Assembly: GCA_937873715.1 (NCBI GenBank)
Contig: CALMYJ010000036.1
Coordinates: 60,175 to 124,174, forward strand
Reading direction: 5' to 3'
DNA: 64,000 nt
Source: an uncultured Chitinophagaceae bacterium
GTDB lineage: Bacteria; Bacteroidota; Bacteroidia; Chitinophagales; Chitinophagaceae
Shown: positions 6,679 through 14,511 of the stretch, in pieces
Layout: each line of letters begins with the position of its first letter
How positions within the stretch are numbered: position 1 is the first letter of the stretch
Program-made: the position numbers and the translations under genes
The notes under the pieces: model-generated
What the model was told of the DNA's origin: nothing
Database searches by the model: none
The model's input: the letters and a program-made list of their open reading frames with translations, nothing else

Positions 6679-8841
6679 TTACAGCCTTATGTTCAGCCCA
6701 ACCATCCAGTTAAAAGTAGCCATAGGGAAATAATAATTTTCGGTTACAAGCCCATCGTATATATAACTAAATGTATAGCCGCTGGCTTCATATTTTTTAT
6801 TCAGTACATTACTGAGTTGTATTATGATGCTGGTGTTTTTTGAAAACTTATTGGCAACCTGGTAACTCAGGCGTATATCCTGTACATAATACGGGTTAAG
6901 GCTGCGGCTTGTTTGCGTGGTATTGTCCAGGTACTGGCGGCCAACATATTTGCCCACCAGGCTTATTTCGCCATTTTTAACGGGGGTAATATTTATCGAT
7001 GCACTACCCACTACTGATGGCGAAAACGATATGTTGGTAGAAGTATAAAAATTGCTTTTGGTGCCGCCATTATCATAGTCGTCTATCAATTCGGTAAAGT
7101 TTTTAATCCTGTTTTCACTGAGGCTGATGTTGCCGCCAAGGCTCAGGTATTCAGTGATGCTGGCAGCACCCTGCAACTCAATACCCAGCCGGTAGCTTTT
7201 GGGCACATTAATACGGGTGTAAGCACCTACATCATTGATATTACCTGCCAATACCAGTTGGTTATTGTAGTGCATATAATAGCCGTTAATGGCAAATGAT
7301 GCATTGGTCATTTTCTTTTCGAAGCCTAATTCCATATCATACAGGGTTTCATGTTTTGGCCTGCCGTTGGGCGTATTTTCAAAATCATCCCGGTTGGGCT
7401 CTTTATTGGCAATGGCGTACGACCAGTAGGCCCTCCATGTTTTTGCATTATAGCTGATGCCAACTTTAGGATTAAAAAAAGTGAAGGTATTATTTACAAT
7501 CAATCCCGGGTTATTTCTAAAACCATTGATATCGTATTGCACAGTACGCAGTTGTACATCAGCATAGCTTTGCCAGCGGCTGCCCCATTGTTCTGTCCAT
7601 TTGGCAAAAAGGTTAAAGTCGGTTTTATATGCATCGTTGCTGTACCATCGGTGGTTAACCGGTACGGCCTGCTGCGCCTGTGCCCATATTACATCGCCAT
7701 AATGTTTGCCATCATATTTGTTCCATCCGCCACCTGCGGTAAACTGTGTACGGCCTTTTTGATGTTGAACAGAGTAGGTGCTGCCATAAAAATAATTATC
7801 CAGCCAAAGGCGGCGTATAAGATCGGTGGCTTCAATAATATTACCATGGTCATTAAAGGGGGGCAGGCCATAATCGCCTAAATCTGCCGCAGCCTTATAT
7901 TGTTCGTAATAGCCTTTACCCCTGGTAAGGAAAAAAGCTACATTGGTTTTCCAGTGTGTGCTAAACTGGCGGTTATAAAAAAGCTGGTAATGCGTTTGCA
8001 GGTAATTGTCTGTTTCGTTTTCGTAAGGGGAGCCAGGTTTTTCGGTACCGGCCGAGTTGAAGGTACGGTTGGTTTTCAGCAATGCTTCGGGCACACCATT
8101 CCAGGCCTGGTAGGTTATTTCTTTCCCCGAAAAAACGTTGAAGCGCAAAGAGTTTTTCTCATCAATATAAGCAGCACTGGCATAGTACGATTTAAGGTCG
8201 GAACTGGCCCTGTCGATATACCCGTCGCTGCTGATGCGGCTCAGCCTCCCATCAATGGTAAAGTGTTTGCCAATGATACCACTGCCAAATCTCAACGTGT
8301 TTTTCCAGGTGTTAAAGGAGCCGGTGCTATTGTTCAGTTCAGCATAAAAATCTTTGTTTACCTCGTTGGTAGAAAGGTTGATGCTGGCGCCAAATGCCCC
8401 CGCACCATTGGTACTGGTACCCACGCCCCGTTGAATTTGTATACTGTTTACCGATGAAGTAAAATCGGGCAGGTCTACAAAAAACGAACCCTGGCTTTCT
8501 GCATCATTGTAGGGTATGCCATTGAGCGTAACATTGATACGGGTAATATCGCTGCCCCTGATACGCATACCGGTATAGCCTATGCCATTACCAGCATCGG
8601 AACTTACTACAATCGAAGGGGTTTGATTCAGTAAAATGGGCAGGTCGGCACCGAGGTTATTTTTTTCAATGTCGGCACGGGTAAGATTTGTTTTGGCAAA
8701 AGGAGCATTATCCGCAGCCCTTACGGCTAAAATTTCTACCGGCTGCAGGTAAGCCGTGTCGTTAAATTTTTTAGCCGGTTGTTGTGCATCAGCAGTATGC
8801 ACAATGGTACAAAGCAAAATGCCTGGTACAATTTTCTTCAT
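6679..8841 (-). CDS. TonB-dependent outer-membrane receptor, probably for thiamine or a related compound
   Basis: The 720-residue protein has a Sec signal (MKKIVPGILLCTIVHTADAQ), a plug domain (about 45-165, with RIRGSDITRINVTLNGIPYNDAESQ) and a long beta-barrel ending in a membrane-strand-like GLNIRL. It lacks the N-terminal carboxypeptidase-like domain common in SusC relatives and so resembles FecA-type receptors. It should import a ligand across the outer membrane using TonB energy. A TPP riboswitch in its leader is strong evidence that the ligand is thiamine or a thiamine precursor. No inner-membrane thiamine transporter is next to it. Confidence 0.92.
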   Translation of the reverse strand: MKKIVPGILLCTIVHTADAQQPAKKFNDTAYLQPVEILAVRAADNAPFAKTNLTRADIEKNNLGADLPILLNQTPSIVVSSDAGNGIGYTGMRIRGSDITRINVTLNGIPYNDAESQGSFFVDLPDFTSSVNSIQIQRGVGTSTNGAGAFGASINLSTNEVNKDFYAELNNSTGSFNTWKNTLRFGSGIIGKHFTIDGRLSRISSDGYIDRASSDLKSYYASAAYIDEKNSLRFNVFSGKEITYQAWNGVPEALLKTNRTFNSAGTEKPGSPYENETDNYLQTHYQLFYNRQFSTHWKTNVAFFLTRGKGYYEQYKAAADLGDYGLPPFNDHGNIIEATDLIRRLWLDNYFYGSTYSVQHQKGRTQFTAGGGWNKYDGKHYGDVIWAQAQQAVPVNHRWYSNDAYKTDFNLFAKWTEQWGSRWQSYADVQLRTVQYDINGFRNNPGLIVNNTFTFFNPKVGISYNAKTWRAYWSYAIANKEPNRDDFENTPNGRPKHETLYDMELGFEKKMTNASFAINGYYMHYNNQLVLAGNINDVGAYTRINVPKSYRLGIELQGAASITEYLSLGGNISLSENRIKNFTELIDDYDNGGTKSNFYTSTNISFSPSVVGSASINITPVKNGEISLVGKYVGRQYLDNTTQTSRSLNPYYVQDIRLSYQVANKFSKNTSIIIQLSNVLNKKYEASGYTFSYIYDGLVTENYYFPMATFNWMVGLNIRL

Positions 8842-8865
8842 GTCAATAAAATTTTTATGCTGAAA

Positions 8866-8918
8866 TCCGGAGTTCGAAAAAACTCCACCGCCGGTGAAAA
8901 ATAAGCAGTAAAAGGCGG
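8866..8918 (-). promoter_or_regulatory. Possible expression platform of the TPP riboswitch
   Basis: Between the aptamer and the receptor ATG, the minus strand reads GCCGCC...GGCGGTGGAGTTTTTT, which can form a stem followed by six T, and then GGAGTT...AACTCC, a second small hairpin. This fits a TPP-dependent terminator, but alternative pairings were not computed. Confidence 0.5.
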
Positions 8919-8921
8919 CAA

Positions 8922-9003
8922 CTTTCTCCCTTCGCAGGCATTACCCTGATCAGGTTTTCGGGTATAATCTCAGCCCTTGTAAATACTAAGGACACCCCGG
9001 AAA
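8922..9003 (-). ncRNA. TPP (THI-box) riboswitch
   Basis: The minus strand contains the hallmark conserved blocks in order: GGGGTGTCC, GGGCTGAGA, ACCTGATCAGGGTAAT and GCCTGCGAAGGGA, closed by a TTTC/GAAA end stem. These are the thiamine pyrophosphate aptamer signatures. It lies about 80 nt upstream of the TonB-dependent receptor ATG and reads in the same direction, so TPP should reduce receptor expression. Confidence 0.96.
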
Positions 9004-9032
9004 TTCAGACGATTAAAAGAACATTTACAGCA

Positions 9033-9064
9033 CGAAGGTAAGGGGCTTTAAAATTAATTTCCAA
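9033..9064 (-). promoter_or_regulatory. Candidate promoter of the TPP-controlled receptor
   Basis: On the minus strand TTTG, 21 nt, TACCTTCG fits the Bacteroidota -33/-7 pattern with one mismatch in the -7 box. Transcription would start about 25 nt before the riboswitch, as needed. Confidence 0.5.
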
Positions 9065-9115
9065 ATTTGTGTAACAAAATACCCCGGGCTGCGTACCATG
9101 TAAAAAAGTATAGCC

Positions 9116-9835
9116 ATGAAAAAAATTCTTTTATCTCTCTTTACCGCCCTTAGTGTAAGTGCAATGGCTCAGGGCGTTGTAATCAACGACGAAAATGCTG
9201 AAAAGCGTAATATTGCCGGCAGTTTTACGGCCATCAAAGTATCCAACGGTATCGAGTTGGTGCTTACCCAGGGCGATGAAGAGTCGGTAGTGGTAAGTGC
9301 CGCCCGTGCGGAGTATCTTCAAAAATTTAAAACCATTGTGGAAAACGGCACACTCAAAATTTACCTTGAAAAAAGTGATTTCAACTGGATAAATACGGGC
9401 AAACGTAAACTCCGTGCTTATGTATCATTTACTACACTAAAGAAGATACAGGGCTCATCCGGGGCACAGGTAACCACACACCAGGCAATAAAAGCTGGGG
9501 AGTTAGAAATGGATTTTTCAAGCGGTGCCAGTTTTAATGGGGAAGTAGAGGCCACAGCCCTGCAGGTAGAGCAAAACAGTGGTGGAGAGGTAAAGCTGAA
9601 AGGCAAAGCAGATAAACTGACTGTATCTGTCAACAGCGGCGCCATATTCCAGGGGTACGATTTTGTAACGCAATACTGCGATGCCAGGGCAAGCAGCGGC
9701 GCTGGTATCCGTATACTGGTTACCAAAGAAATTAACGCCAGTGCCAATAGCGGGGCCGCTATTAAATTTAAAGGTGATGCCGGTATAAAAGAGCTGAGTG
9801 TTAATAGCGGTGGTTCGGTTAAAAGAGTTTCTTAA
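9116..9835 (+). CDS. GIN-domain (DUF2807) secreted protein, copy 1
   Basis: The 239-residue protein has a Sec signal (MKKILLSLFTALSVSAMAQ) and a DUF2807 / head-GIN domain, a beta-helical fold found in many Bacteroidota surface or periplasmic proteins; its function is unknown. Seven S/N-SG-A/G motifs recur every 18-21 residues in the second half (SSGAQ, SSGAS, NSGGE, NSGAI, SSGAG, NSGAA, NSGGS), as expected for one turn residue set per helix rung. The next gene is a paralogue that starts 18 bp later, so the two are co-transcribed and arose by tandem duplication. Confidence 0.88.
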   Translation: MKKILLSLFTALSVSAMAQGVVINDENAEKRNIAGSFTAIKVSNGIELVLTQGDEESVVVSAARAEYLQKFKTIVENGTLKIYLEKSDFNWINTGKRKLRAYVSFTTLKKIQGSSGAQVTTHQAIKAGELEMDFSSGASFNGEVEATALQVEQNSGGEVKLKGKADKLTVSVNSGAIFQGYDFVTQYCDARASSGAGIRILVTKEINASANSGAAIKFKGDAGIKELSVNSGGSVKRVS

Positions 9836-9853
9836 AATGCTAAAAATTGGTGT

Positions 9854-10570
9854 ATGAAAAAGTTACTATTTGCCTTTGTACTAGTACTTGCAGCATGGAG
9901 TGCTGCCGGACAAAAAACGGTTATCACGGATGCCAATGTTGTGGCCCGAACGCTTAATGGCAGTTTTACAGCAATAAAAGTATCAGGGAGTATTGATTTA
10001 TACTTATCACAGTCTGATACAGAGTCGGCAGCCGTAAGTGCCGGGGATGAAGAGCAGCGGGAGAATATAAAAACTGTGGTGGAAAATGGTACGCTGCGGA
10101 TTTATTACAAAGGCAATTCAATGTTCAAATGGAAAAATCATAGTCTTAAAGTGTACGTATCCTTTAAAAAACTTGAACAACTCACCATTTCCGGTGCCAG
10201 CGCCGTGCAGGTTACCGGTGCGATAGAAACAGGGTATTTATCGGTGAATTGCAGTGGTGCCAGTACTTTTAAAAGTGTAGTAAAGGCCGATGAATTGCAT
10301 ATCGACCTCAGTGGGGCCTCCGATACCAGGATTAGTGGTGTGGCCGGCAGCCTTAAAGTGGTATGCAGCGGTGCCAGCGATTTAAAAGGCTACGATTTAT
10401 TGGCCGATAGCTGCGATGCAAAAGCATCGGGTGCCAGCAGCATTAAAGTAACGGTGAATAAAGAAATTAATGTACGTGCCAGCGGTGCCAGCTCAATTTT
10501 GTTCAAGGGCGATGCTGTTATAAGAGATATGCACAGCAGCGGTGCCAGTACAGTATCCCGAAAAAAATAA
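9854..10570 (+). CDS. GIN-domain (DUF2807) secreted protein, copy 2
   Basis: The 238-residue protein has a Sec signal (MKKLLFAFVLVLAAWSAAGQ) and a DUF2807 domain. It is similar to the upstream gene over its whole length (GSFTAIKVS, T.VENGTL.IY). Its rung motif is SGAS in all seven places, with the spacing 21-19-19-20-18-19 identical to copy 1. Function is unknown; a role in surface structure or ligand binding is possible. A strong terminator follows. Confidence 0.88.
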   Translation: MKKLLFAFVLVLAAWSAAGQKTVITDANVVARTLNGSFTAIKVSGSIDLYLSQSDTESAAVSAGDEEQRENIKTVVENGTLRIYYKGNSMFKWKNHSLKVYVSFKKLEQLTISGASAVQVTGAIETGYLSVNCSGASTFKSVVKADELHIDLSGASDTRISGVAGSLKVVCSGASDLKGYDLLADSCDAKASGASSIKVTVNKEINVRASGASSILFKGDAVIRDMHSSGASTVSRKK

Positions 10571-10590
10571 GCCAGTGATTTGAATAAAAA

Positions 10591-10620
10591 CCGGGGCGGC
10601 TATGCCGCCCCGGTTTTTTT
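10591..10620 (+). terminator. Rho-independent terminator after the GIN-domain pair
   Basis: CCGGGGCGGC, loop TAT, GCCGCCCCGG, then seven T: a near-perfect strong hairpin 20 bp after the second gene's stop. Confidence 0.95.
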
Positions 10621-10676
10621 AAAAAACTTCTTTATCTCATTGTGCCAGGCTCATTCCCCGGGTGGGGGGCTTTGCT

Positions 10677-10684
10677 TATCTTTG
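10677..10684 (+). promoter_or_regulatory. Candidate -7 box (TATCTTTG) for the sulfatase-like gene
   Basis: The motif matches TAnnTTTG and lies 62 nt before the ATG at 10747, after the terminator of the preceding unit. No clear -33 element is seen. Confidence 0.4.
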
Positions 10685-10746
10685 CCGCCTTCAATTTTGC
10701 AGGGTTTGCTATTGGCTATGCGGCCTGCTCTTGAACCAGCTTAAGG

Positions 10747-12837
10747 ATGGATAATAATAAAACCGGCGGAGTAAATGCTGCCCACAGCAATAATTTTACC
10801 TATTGGCTGTTATGGCAGCGCATCATGTTTAGGGCAGTGCTTGTCCTGGTGGGGATATTTACACTGTACCGCAGCTTTATTTTTTTGATGTACCGCTCCG
10901 GCAAGGGTCTGGGCACAATAAAAACAGATATTGTAAAAAGCTTTTTTACCGGTGCCCGCTTCGATATCATAGTGGCGCTTTATCTGTGCCTCCCACTGTT
11001 GATAATATCCTTGCTATTACTTTTTATCACTAACTGGCGGCAAAAAATTTACAGCATTGGCCTTCGGTTTACCCGTGTATACTTTACGGTTATCGGCATA
11101 TTATGCATCGCTTTTTGCATCGTTGATTTTTATTATTATAAATTTTTTCAGAATCATATCAATGAAGTTTTTTTTGATTTCATTTCAGATGATACCAAGG
11201 CCGTAACGCAGTTCCTGTACAAAGATTACCCGTTGGTAAGTTTATCCATCGGCCTGGTTGCAGCAGGTATAATCCTGTTTTATACTGCCAAAAAATGGGT
11301 TACTGCCGGCGTTGCTTACCAGGCGCATTTTACTCCGGGAAAAAAAATATTGCTGGTCCTGGCTTCGGCACTGGCGCTCATCATTGGAGCAAGGGGCACT
11401 TTGCCATTGCCTAAAAGCAGCCCACTTACGCTGGAGCAGTCTGTTGTATCGGGAAATACTTTTCTCAATACGGTCTGTCTGAATCCTTTGTTCACTTTCA
11501 AGGAAGCCTGCTTTAACCTCCGTGGAGGCTATTTTATTCCCGGCATGAACCGGGTATTGGAGCAAAACGGTTTTCAAAATGTTGAAGAAGCCTTTACATT
11601 TTATACCAACCGGAAACATACCGGCATTACTATCGACTCCTTATTTACACAGGTGCCAGCCTCACAGGCACTGGTACAGGATAAACCCAACGTGGTATTT
11701 ATTCAAATGGAGTCGATGAGCAGCCACCTGCTTGAGTTTCACAACAGCGAAAAAAATAACCTCCTCGGACAGTTGCAGGAGGAACTCCCCGGCGCCTATC
11801 ATTTTCCCCATGCACTTTCAGGATATAATGGCACTATTTACAGCCTGGAAGGGCTGGTGATTAATACGCCACATGCGCCTGTATCGCAGTCGGTATACCA
11901 TAATTTGCCCTTTGCCGGCTCCTGTGCGCTGCCTTATTTTACGGCAGGCTACAATACCTGCTTTATTACCGGTGCCAAGGCAGACTGGCGCAACCTGCAG
12001 GCTTTTATACCCCACCAGCATTTTAGTATTATGGAGGGTATGGATATTATAGAAAAAAAAGTGCCGGGTACCGAATCAAACGAGTGGGGGGCTTACGATG
12101 AATTTTTGTTTGAAAGGGTACAGCAGGTGCTGGACAGCAGTAAAGCACCTGTATTTGTGTATGCCATGACCACTACCAATCATCCCCGTTATATGCTGCC
12201 GAAAAAATACCGGCCATTACCGGTGCAGTTGAGTGATGAACTGAAAAAAAATAAAACCAAGGCCGAGCAGGAATTGATGTACAAAAACCTGCAGTCTTTC
12301 CAGTATGCTAATCATTGTCTTGGTGTTTTTTTAAAAAAACTGCGCCAGTCGCCCGAGGGAAAAAAAACGATTGTTGCCATTACCGGCGACCATAATATTC
12401 AAAACCTGAAAAATTATGCAGATGCTGAATTGTTTCAAAAGCGCAGCGTACCAATTATCTTTTTTGTGCCCGATACTTACCGCCCTGCTTTTGAGGTAGA
12501 TACTACAAGATTTGCATCGCATAAGGATATATTTCCCACGCTATATGCTCTCAGTTTACCCGGTGCCAGGCATTTGGCCCTGGGCAACAACCTGCTGCAG
12601 CCCCAGGGTACCGATACCCGTTTTTTTGCCCTCAACGATAATAATTTTGCCTGCAGCAATGCCGGTGCCATTTTGCTGAAACAAAAGCTACTGTATAAAT
12701 GGGCGGATAGTACACGCCGCAGGCTGGTGCCGGCCGCTTTCGGCAGTTCGGTACAACTGGATAGTTTATTTCGCCTGGCGCAGGCGCAAAATGTATTGGC
12801 TAATTTTTATATGACGCAGTGTGTAAAAAAGCCATGA
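10747..12837 (+). CDS. LTA-synthase-like membrane sulfatase / phosphoglycerol transferase
   Basis: The 696-residue protein has about five N-terminal membrane helices (roughly residues 22-215) and a C-terminal extracytoplasmic alkaline-phosphatase-fold domain. Family motifs seen are FIQMESMS (metal-binding Glu), GYNGTIYSLEGL (the Thr nucleophile), ETGAK-like FITGAKADW and TGDHN (metal Asp-His), with SHKDIFPT near the end. Relatives move phosphoglycerol or phosphoethanolamine onto lipid or glycan acceptors; as a Gram-negative this organism has no LTA, so the acceptor is unknown. The gene converges with rnz, stops 10 bp apart. Confidence 0.85.
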   Translation: MDNNKTGGVNAAHSNNFTYWLLWQRIMFRAVLVLVGIFTLYRSFIFLMYRSGKGLGTIKTDIVKSFFTGARFDIIVALYLCLPLLIISLLLLFITNWRQKIYSIGLRFTRVYFTVIGILCIAFCIVDFYYYKFFQNHINEVFFDFISDDTKAVTQFLYKDYPLVSLSIGLVAAGIILFYTAKKWVTAGVAYQAHFTPGKKILLVLASALALIIGARGTLPLPKSSPLTLEQSVVSGNTFLNTVCLNPLFTFKEACFNLRGGYFIPGMNRVLEQNGFQNVEEAFTFYTNRKHTGITIDSLFTQVPASQALVQDKPNVVFIQMESMSSHLLEFHNSEKNNLLGQLQEELPGAYHFPHALSGYNGTIYSLEGLVINTPHAPVSQSVYHNLPFAGSCALPYFTAGYNTCFITGAKADWRNLQAFIPHQHFSIMEGMDIIEKKVPGTESNEWGAYDEFLFERVQQVLDSSKAPVFVYAMTTTNHPRYMLPKKYRPLPVQLSDELKKNKTKAEQELMYKNLQSFQYANHCLGVFLKKLRQSPEGKKTIVAITGDHNIQNLKNYADAELFQKRSVPIIFFVPDTYRPAFEVDTTRFASHKDIFPTLYALSLPGARHLALGNNLLQPQGTDTRFFALNDNNFACSNAGAILLKQKLLYKWADSTRRRLVPAAFGSSVQLDSLFRLAQAQNVLANFYMTQCVKKP

Positions 12838-12847
12838 GTCGCTGCCA

Positions 12848-13750
12848 TTAAATTTTAAAACATACACCCTCTAAAGCCAGGCCGGTGTTTTCAAACATGG
12901 GGCATGCTTCTGTAAGAAAAGCATCAAGATCTTCGTAGCGGGAAGAGAAGTGCCCCAGCAATAATTGCTGCACCCCGGCTTTTTGTGCTATAATGGCCGC
13001 CTGCAATGCGGTGGAATGATAGCGTTCGGCAGCTTTCTTTGCTTCGTCGTGCAGGTAAGTAGCTTCGTGGTATAATGCTGTAGCGCCTTTTATTTTTTCG
13101 GCTATGCCTTCATCAAAAATTGTATCAGAGCAGTAGGCATAGCTTTTGGGCAGCGGTGCTGCAGTGGTAAGCAGTTGGTTGCTGATTACAGCGCCATCCG
13201 GCAAAATATAATCCTGCCCTTTGTGCAGTGCATCGAAAAAAGCGGGGGGTACCTGGTGTTTTTTTACCTGTTCAATATTTATTTTCCGGAGGTTCTTTTT
13301 TTCCTTAAATAAATAACCCCAGCATTCTATCCGGTGCTGCAGGGCAAAGCATTGTACTTGTATTTTTTCGTCTTCGTAGGCGATGCCTTCCCCGGCAACG
13401 GGGTGAAAGTGCAGGGAGTAACTAAGGTTAACTTCTGCCAGCTTAAACTGCATATTGATGATTTCGCCCAGTGGTGCAGGGCCGTGTATATGCAAATCGT
13501 TGGTACGGTTCAGCAGGCTCATACTGGTAAGCAATCCTGCCAGGCCATAGTAATGATCGCCATGCAGGTGCGAAATAAAAATGCGGTTGATTTTACTGCT
13601 TTTTACCTTGTACCTCGCCATTTGCATTTGTGTGCCTTCGCCACAGTCAATCAGTATATGCTCATCCTGTATCTGCAACACTTGCGCAGTGGGGTGCCTG
13701 TTGTGAGCAGGTATGGCAGAATTATTTCCAAGTATCGTAAGCGAAAGCAT
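12848..13750 (-). CDS. rnz: Ribonuclease Z
   Basis: The 300-residue metallo-beta-lactamase-fold protein has the zinc motif HLHGDH (His61, His63, Asp65, His66) and further metal ligands expected at YCSDT and LLGHFSSRY. RNase Z cuts the 3' trailer from tRNA precursors. The length agrees with bacterial short-form RNase Z (about 300). It follows a STAS-domain gene on the same strand 104 bp upstream, an arrangement that I recall from other Bacteroidota, so they may be co-transcribed. Confidence 0.94.
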   Translation of the reverse strand: MLSLTILGNNSAIPAHNRHPTAQVLQIQDEHILIDCGEGTQMQMARYKVKSSKINRIFISHLHGDHYYGLAGLLTSMSLLNRTNDLHIHGPAPLGEIINMQFKLAEVNLSYSLHFHPVAGEGIAYEDEKIQVQCFALQHRIECWGYLFKEKKNLRKINIEQVKKHQVPPAFFDALHKGQDYILPDGAVISNQLLTTAAPLPKSYAYCSDTIFDEGIAEKIKGATALYHEATYLHDEAKKAAERYHSTALQAAIIAQKAGVQQLLLGHFSSRYEDLDAFLTEACPMFENTGLALEGVCFKI

Positions 13751-13854
13751 GATGGCTGTTATAGTAAGTGGTGAACGTGTGGTAAGCGTTTTTAGTATCC
13801 TGCTAATCCTTGCAAAGCAAATATGTATTACACTAAGCTGTAGGCAAATTTAAT

Positions 13855-14232
13855 TTAATCATCACCCAGCAGTTCTCTTTCAATTTCTTCCATTTGTATA
13901 ATATCCCATGCTTCACTTTCGGTAGGCGTTACATTCATCAGTTCAAGCAGTTCCTGTTTATCAAGGGTTTCCTCCACTTCCTGCTGCAGGTTGCAAATTA
14001 CAAAAGAGGCATTATGTTCGTAAAATTGTTGCTGGATAACGGCCAGTTGTTCCCCGGCTTTTTCACTGATGTTTTGCAATTCGGCCAGGTTGAGTACTAT
14101 GTTCGGTGTGTCTTTTTGCAGGTATGGAAGCAACAAATCATCCAGTTGGCCTGTCATATTATCAGTAAACTGTGTTTCTTGTGGCGTTATTACAGTAAAT
14201 TTTTCTTTGGTATCTGTTTTGACCTTAAGCAT
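13855..14232 (-). CDS. STAS-domain (anti-anti-sigma-like) protein
   Basis: The 125-residue acidic protein looks like a divergent STAS domain: KVKTDTKEKFTVITP, then LDDLLLPYL, NIVLNLAELQNISEKAGEQLAVI and FVICNLQQEVEETL, matching the alternating strand and helix pattern, with the conserved loop as NLAELQNIS. STAS proteins of this kind bind nucleotides or partner kinases. No anti-sigma kinase is nearby, so its partner is unknown. An acidic C-terminal extension (EWDIIQMEEIERELLGDD-like) follows the domain. Confidence 0.7.
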   Translation of the reverse strand: MLKVKTDTKEKFTVITPQETQFTDNMTGQLDDLLLPYLQKDTPNIVLNLAELQNISEKAGEQLAVIQQQFYEHNASFVICNLQQEVEETLDKQELLELMNVTPTESEAWDIIQMEEIERELLGDD

Positions 14233-14511
14233 AAGAATATTTAGTTTTATAGAGTCAAACTACTTCGCTGTTTCAATTGTTGATAGTTGTTTTACAACAG
14301 TATAATTGTAAAGTAAAGGAAAAATTGTACAGCACCTGCCGCCTCCTTGTAAAAAACAGCGATAATCTAATCGCTTTAGTACCTTTAGAGTAACAGGTTT
14401 TAATGCAGTTGTTAAAGATGCTATAACTTTTCAACATATCAACATTCGGGTATGTGTGAAAACTAAATCTATCGTTAATTCGTTATTATTGTACAGTTAA
14501 ATCAATACCTA

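Noticed and set aside
14233..14511. Heat-shock regulator sites upstream of clpC
   Set aside because: I looked for CtsR-like or CIRCE-like inverted repeats and saw none that I could support.
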